Assembly: GCA_036558305.1 (NCBI GenBank)
Contig: DATBFX010000457.1
Coordinates: forward strand, 1 to 16,950
From: DATBFX01 sp036558305
GTDB lineage: Bacteria > Chloroflexota > Chloroflexia > Thermomicrobiales > UBA6265
Length of the DNA stretch: 16,950 nt
Direction of reading: 5' to 3'
Shown here piece by piece: positions 14,602 through 16,950 of this stretch; position 1 is the stretch's first letter; every line of letters begins with the position of its first letter. The position numbers and the translations under genes are program-made. Below the pieces are notes generated by a model that did no database searches, was not told the DNA's origin, and was given only the letters and a program-made list of their open reading frames with translations.

Positions 14602-14803
14602 CCCTCACCCCCAACCGTCGGACCCTCACCCCCACCCGTCGGACCCTCACCCCCAACCCCTCTCCCGGTGCGCGGGAGAGGGGAGGGTTTCCAATTGGCT
14701 TTTCGCCCGGGTGGGAGGCGGTGGTGATGCCGGGGGCGTGCCCCCTCTCCCGCGGACCGGGAGTGGGGGTTGGGGGTGAGGGTCCGACGGTTGGGGGTGA
14801 GGG
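14602..14803. repeat. 202-bp element with 33-bp perfect terminal inverted repeats
   Basis: Positions 14602-14634 and 14771-14803 are perfect 33-bp reverse complements made of two CCCTCACCCCCA-type tail units with a CCGTCGG spacer. Each end leads inward to a hairpin (14657-14683, perfect 11 bp; 14741-14769, one mismatch). So two hairpin-plus-tail repeats lie head to head, hairpins inside and tails outside, around a 57-bp centre. The left side continues outward with one further degenerate tail unit. It fills the gap between mod and the DUF559 gene, with no gene in it. Confidence 0.85.
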
Positions 14804-14815
14804 TTATGGTGCCGT

Positions 14816-16936
14816 TCATCCGATCACCACGCGGGCGACTTTGAGGCCGTCGTTGCCGAAGATGTCGGTGACTTTGACGGCGATGCGTTTTTCGCCGCGG
14901 TCGTTGCCGTAGGAATGGGCGGCCTGCATGGCGATTTCGGGGTTTTTGCGGGTGCGGAAGGATTGCCAGTCGTTTTGGAAGGGTTCGCCTTCGCGGTAGT
15001 CCCAGTCGACGGCCCAGTAATCGATGAGGGCGCGCCAGTCGGTGATGCGGCGTTTGATCTCGGCGCGTTTGGCGGGGTCCTGGGTGCTGAGGCAGTCTTC
15101 GAGGTCGACGGTGAGGCGGAGGAGTTTGACGGTGGCGCTGTCGCCGGCGACGGAGACGCCGACCTCGACGTCGGGCGGGGAGAAGAAGTGGATTTCGGGC
15201 GCGTCGTCGATGGCGTCGTCTTTGCGGCGTTTGCGGCGGATACGGTCGCGAACGGCGTCGATGGCGGCGGCGGGGATGGTTTTGGCGTAGACGTCGACGC
15301 CGTGGCGGGATTCGGCGTCGCCGCGGTTCCAATCGATCGGGATGTCGGCGGAGAGGATGTCGACGGCGTGGAGGTCGGTGGCGGCGGCTTCGCTGAGGAC
15401 GGCTTCGACCTGGGAGGGGGCGACGGGGCCATCGATGGGGCCGACGTGGATCCAGCGGGTGCCTTTGCGGCCGTGGAGGTGGGCGAAGGTCTCGACGGGG
15501 GTGCCGCCGTAGATTTCGACCATGGCGTCGCGGTAGACCTTGGCGGACGGTTGCTCGGCCCAGAGGTCGCGCCATTCGCGACCGCGGGCGTAGAAGCCGA
15601 TGTTTTCGACGGCGAAGGGGGTGGCGCCGGCCTCGATGAGGCGTTTGCGGGTGATGTGGATGGCGAACTTGCCGCAGTCGATGGCGATCCAGCGACGGGG
15701 GGCGGGTTTGCCTTCGGCGTCCTTCATGGTCTCCGCGGCAACGGCGGTGGTACCGGAGCCGGCGAAGGCGTCGAGGACGAGGTCGCCGGGGTTGGAGGAG
15801 GCGGCGATGATTCGCTGCAGGAGGGCGAGTGGCTTTTGAGTCGGGAACCCAAGGAACTCATTGGAGCGATTGTTGATGACCGGCACGTCGTCCCACACGC
15901 TTTGAACGGGAACCCCAGGCATCTCGTCGAGATACCGCTTGTATTGCGGGACAGCTCCGGGACTCATCTGCACGATCCTTCCCTCCCTGTAAAGACGCTC
16001 CATCGTCTCTCGGCTGTACCGCCAGTAGCGCGTCACTCCGAGAAACTCATACTGCGGATTGCCCTTAGATGCTCCTCCTGGTCCTTGAATGTTGTCAATC
16101 CGGTAAACGCGGCCGTCAGGGTCTCTATGCTTATAGTTCTCTCGAATGTACTTTTCGTCGTAGGGCTTATAGACGGGTTCCAAGGGCGCGTCTTCGCTTA
16201 AGGTGTAGTACAACAACGTGTCATGCAGGCGACCCAGATGTTTCGCTCCCTGCCCGGAATCGCTGTGAGCAGAGGATCGCTTCCAGACGACCTCGTTTCT
16301 GAAATTCTCATATCCGATGATCTCGTCCATTAGCACCTTCAGATAGTGGCCGGCGTGCCAATCGCAATGGACGTAGATCGAACCTGCCGGAGCAAGCAGC
16401 CTCTTCAGGATTTCGAGACGATCTCGCATCATTGAGAGGTAGGAGTCGAGCCCTTCCTTCCACGTGTCCGTGTATGCAAGCTCCTCGATCAATGTTGGCA
16501 TCTTCTCGTCGGTGGCACCGTTCTGAATTTCCACATTGATTCGGAAATCGGACTGCACGGCGAACGGCGGGTCGATGTAGATGAGGTCGACCTTGCCTTC
16601 GAGGGGCGGGTGCTGGTCGTCGCCGTGGAGGAGGGCGGTGAGGGCGACGAGGTTGTCGTTGGTCCAGATGAGGCGGTTGGCGGGGAGACCGCGGTCGCTG
16701 CTGCCGTCGGCGAGGGCGGTTTGGGTCGGGACGCGCAGGCCGGGGAGGCGGGTCTGTTGGGCCTGTTCGCGGCGGAGTTCGTGCCAGGCGCGGAGGTCGC
16801 GGACTTCGGCGAATTGGGGGAAGACGATCTCGACGACCTGGCTGGGGAGGGGTTCGGCGACCTTGCGGCGGTCGCGGCCGGTCCAGATCAGGCGCGGTTT
16901 GCGCGGGACCGGTGCGAAGCGTTCTTCGGCAGGCAC
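14816..16936 (-). CDS. mod: Type III-like Mod subunit, site-specific adenine/cytosine-N4 methyltransferase
   Basis: This 706-residue beta-class DNA amino-methyltransferase protects host DNA and, with Res, recognises the target. Motif IV LIYIDPPF (118-125) precedes the S-adenosylmethionine-binding motif I VLDAFAGSGTT (387-397), the order typical of Mod proteins, with PTQKPLALLQRII (365-377) before it. The stretch between them (about 126-368), where the target-recognition part lies, has about 50-52% GC against about 68% in both flanks. A long C-terminal region (about 450-706) ends with DWDYREGEPFQNDWQSF and RIAVKVTDIFGNDG, and may contact Res. GTG at 16936 is chosen, with GGAG 6 bp upstream. 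The upstream context is outside the window. The target base (N6-A or N4-C) cannot be told for sure. Confidence 0.93.
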   Translation of the reverse strand: MPAEERFAPVPRKPRLIWTGRDRRKVAEPLPSQVVEIVFPQFAEVRDLRAWHELRREQAQQTRLPGLRVPTQTALADGSSDRGLPANRLIWTNDNLVALTALLHGDDQHPPLEGKVDLIYIDPPFAVQSDFRINVEIQNGATDEKMPTLIEELAYTDTWKEGLDSYLSMMRDRLEILKRLLAPAGSIYVHCDWHAGHYLKVLMDEIIGYENFRNEVVWKRSSAHSDSGQGAKHLGRLHDTLLYYTLSEDAPLEPVYKPYDEKYIRENYKHRDPDGRVYRIDNIQGPGGASKGNPQYEFLGVTRYWRYSRETMERLYREGRIVQMSPGAVPQYKRYLDEMPGVPVQSVWDDVPVINNRSNEFLGFPTQKPLALLQRIIAASSNPGDLVLDAFAGSGTTAVAAETMKDAEGKPAPRRWIAIDCGKFAIHITRKRLIEAGATPFAVENIGFYARGREWRDLWAEQPSAKVYRDAMVEIYGGTPVETFAHLHGRKGTRWIHVGPIDGPVAPSQVEAVLSEAAATDLHAVDILSADIPIDWNRGDAESRHGVDVYAKTIPAAAIDAVRDRIRRKRRKDDAIDDAPEIHFFSPPDVEVGVSVAGDSATVKLLRLTVDLEDCLSTQDPAKRAEIKRRITDWRALIDYWAVDWDYREGEPFQNDWQSFRTRKNPEIAMQAAHSYGNDRGEKRIAVKVTDIFGNDGLKVARVVIG

Positions 16937-16950
16937 GGTGATCTCCGTTC

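Overview
The window looks like chromosomal DNA from a high-GC bacterium. Frequent GTG starts, purine-rich Shine-Dalgarno sites, family-5 peptide-type ABC transport next to FAD and M24 enzymes, and many short tandem and palindromic intergenic repeats suggest a Chloroflexota (Thermomicrobia-like) genome. That placement is an inference from style and gene content; there is no rRNA or other phylogenetic marker here.

Left half (1-7473, all leftward). In transcription order: an M24 Xaa-Pro-type peptidase, an FAD-dependent amine/amino-acid oxidoreductase, a Tat-exported family-5 solute-binding protein, two DppB/DppC-type permeases, a PPOX-fold flavoprotein and the start of an alpha/beta hydrolase that leaves the window. 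This reads as an uptake-and-catabolism cluster for peptides or amino-acid-like compounds. No transporter ATPase is present. A strong sigma70-type promoter precedes the solute-binding protein. The gaps are filled with heptamer/octamer tandem repeats and two small inverted-repeat elements that begin GTAGGGG.

Middle (7474-11269). A rightward D-2-hydroxyacid dehydrogenase converges on a leftward DUF4013-type membrane protein. Next comes a 755-bp gap holding a composite repeat, a possible structured RNA and a very good leftward promoter (TTGACA, 17-bp spacer, TATCTT with upstream TG). A rightward Bax-inhibitor-1/YccA-like membrane protein follows, with a second copy of the composite repeat directly after it.

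Right half (11270-16936, leftward). This is a type III-like restriction-modification locus with an extra gene: Mod methyltransferase, a DUF559 endonuclease-fold protein, and a Res helicase-nuclease. It is invaded by a family of hairpin-plus-tail repeats. One copy is read through in frame inside Res, one forms the C-terminus of the DUF559 protein and the TAATG junction to res, and two head-to-head copies form a 202-bp element with 33-bp perfect inverted ends between mod and the DUF559 gene. The central part of mod, between its DPPF and FAGSG motifs, is about 50-52% GC against about 68% in the flanks, as expected if the target-recognition region had been swapped in.

Base composition also changes along the window. 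The + strand is C-rich at 0-3 kb, mixed through the solute-binding-protein gene, and G-rich from about 4.9 kb onward, regardless of gene strand.
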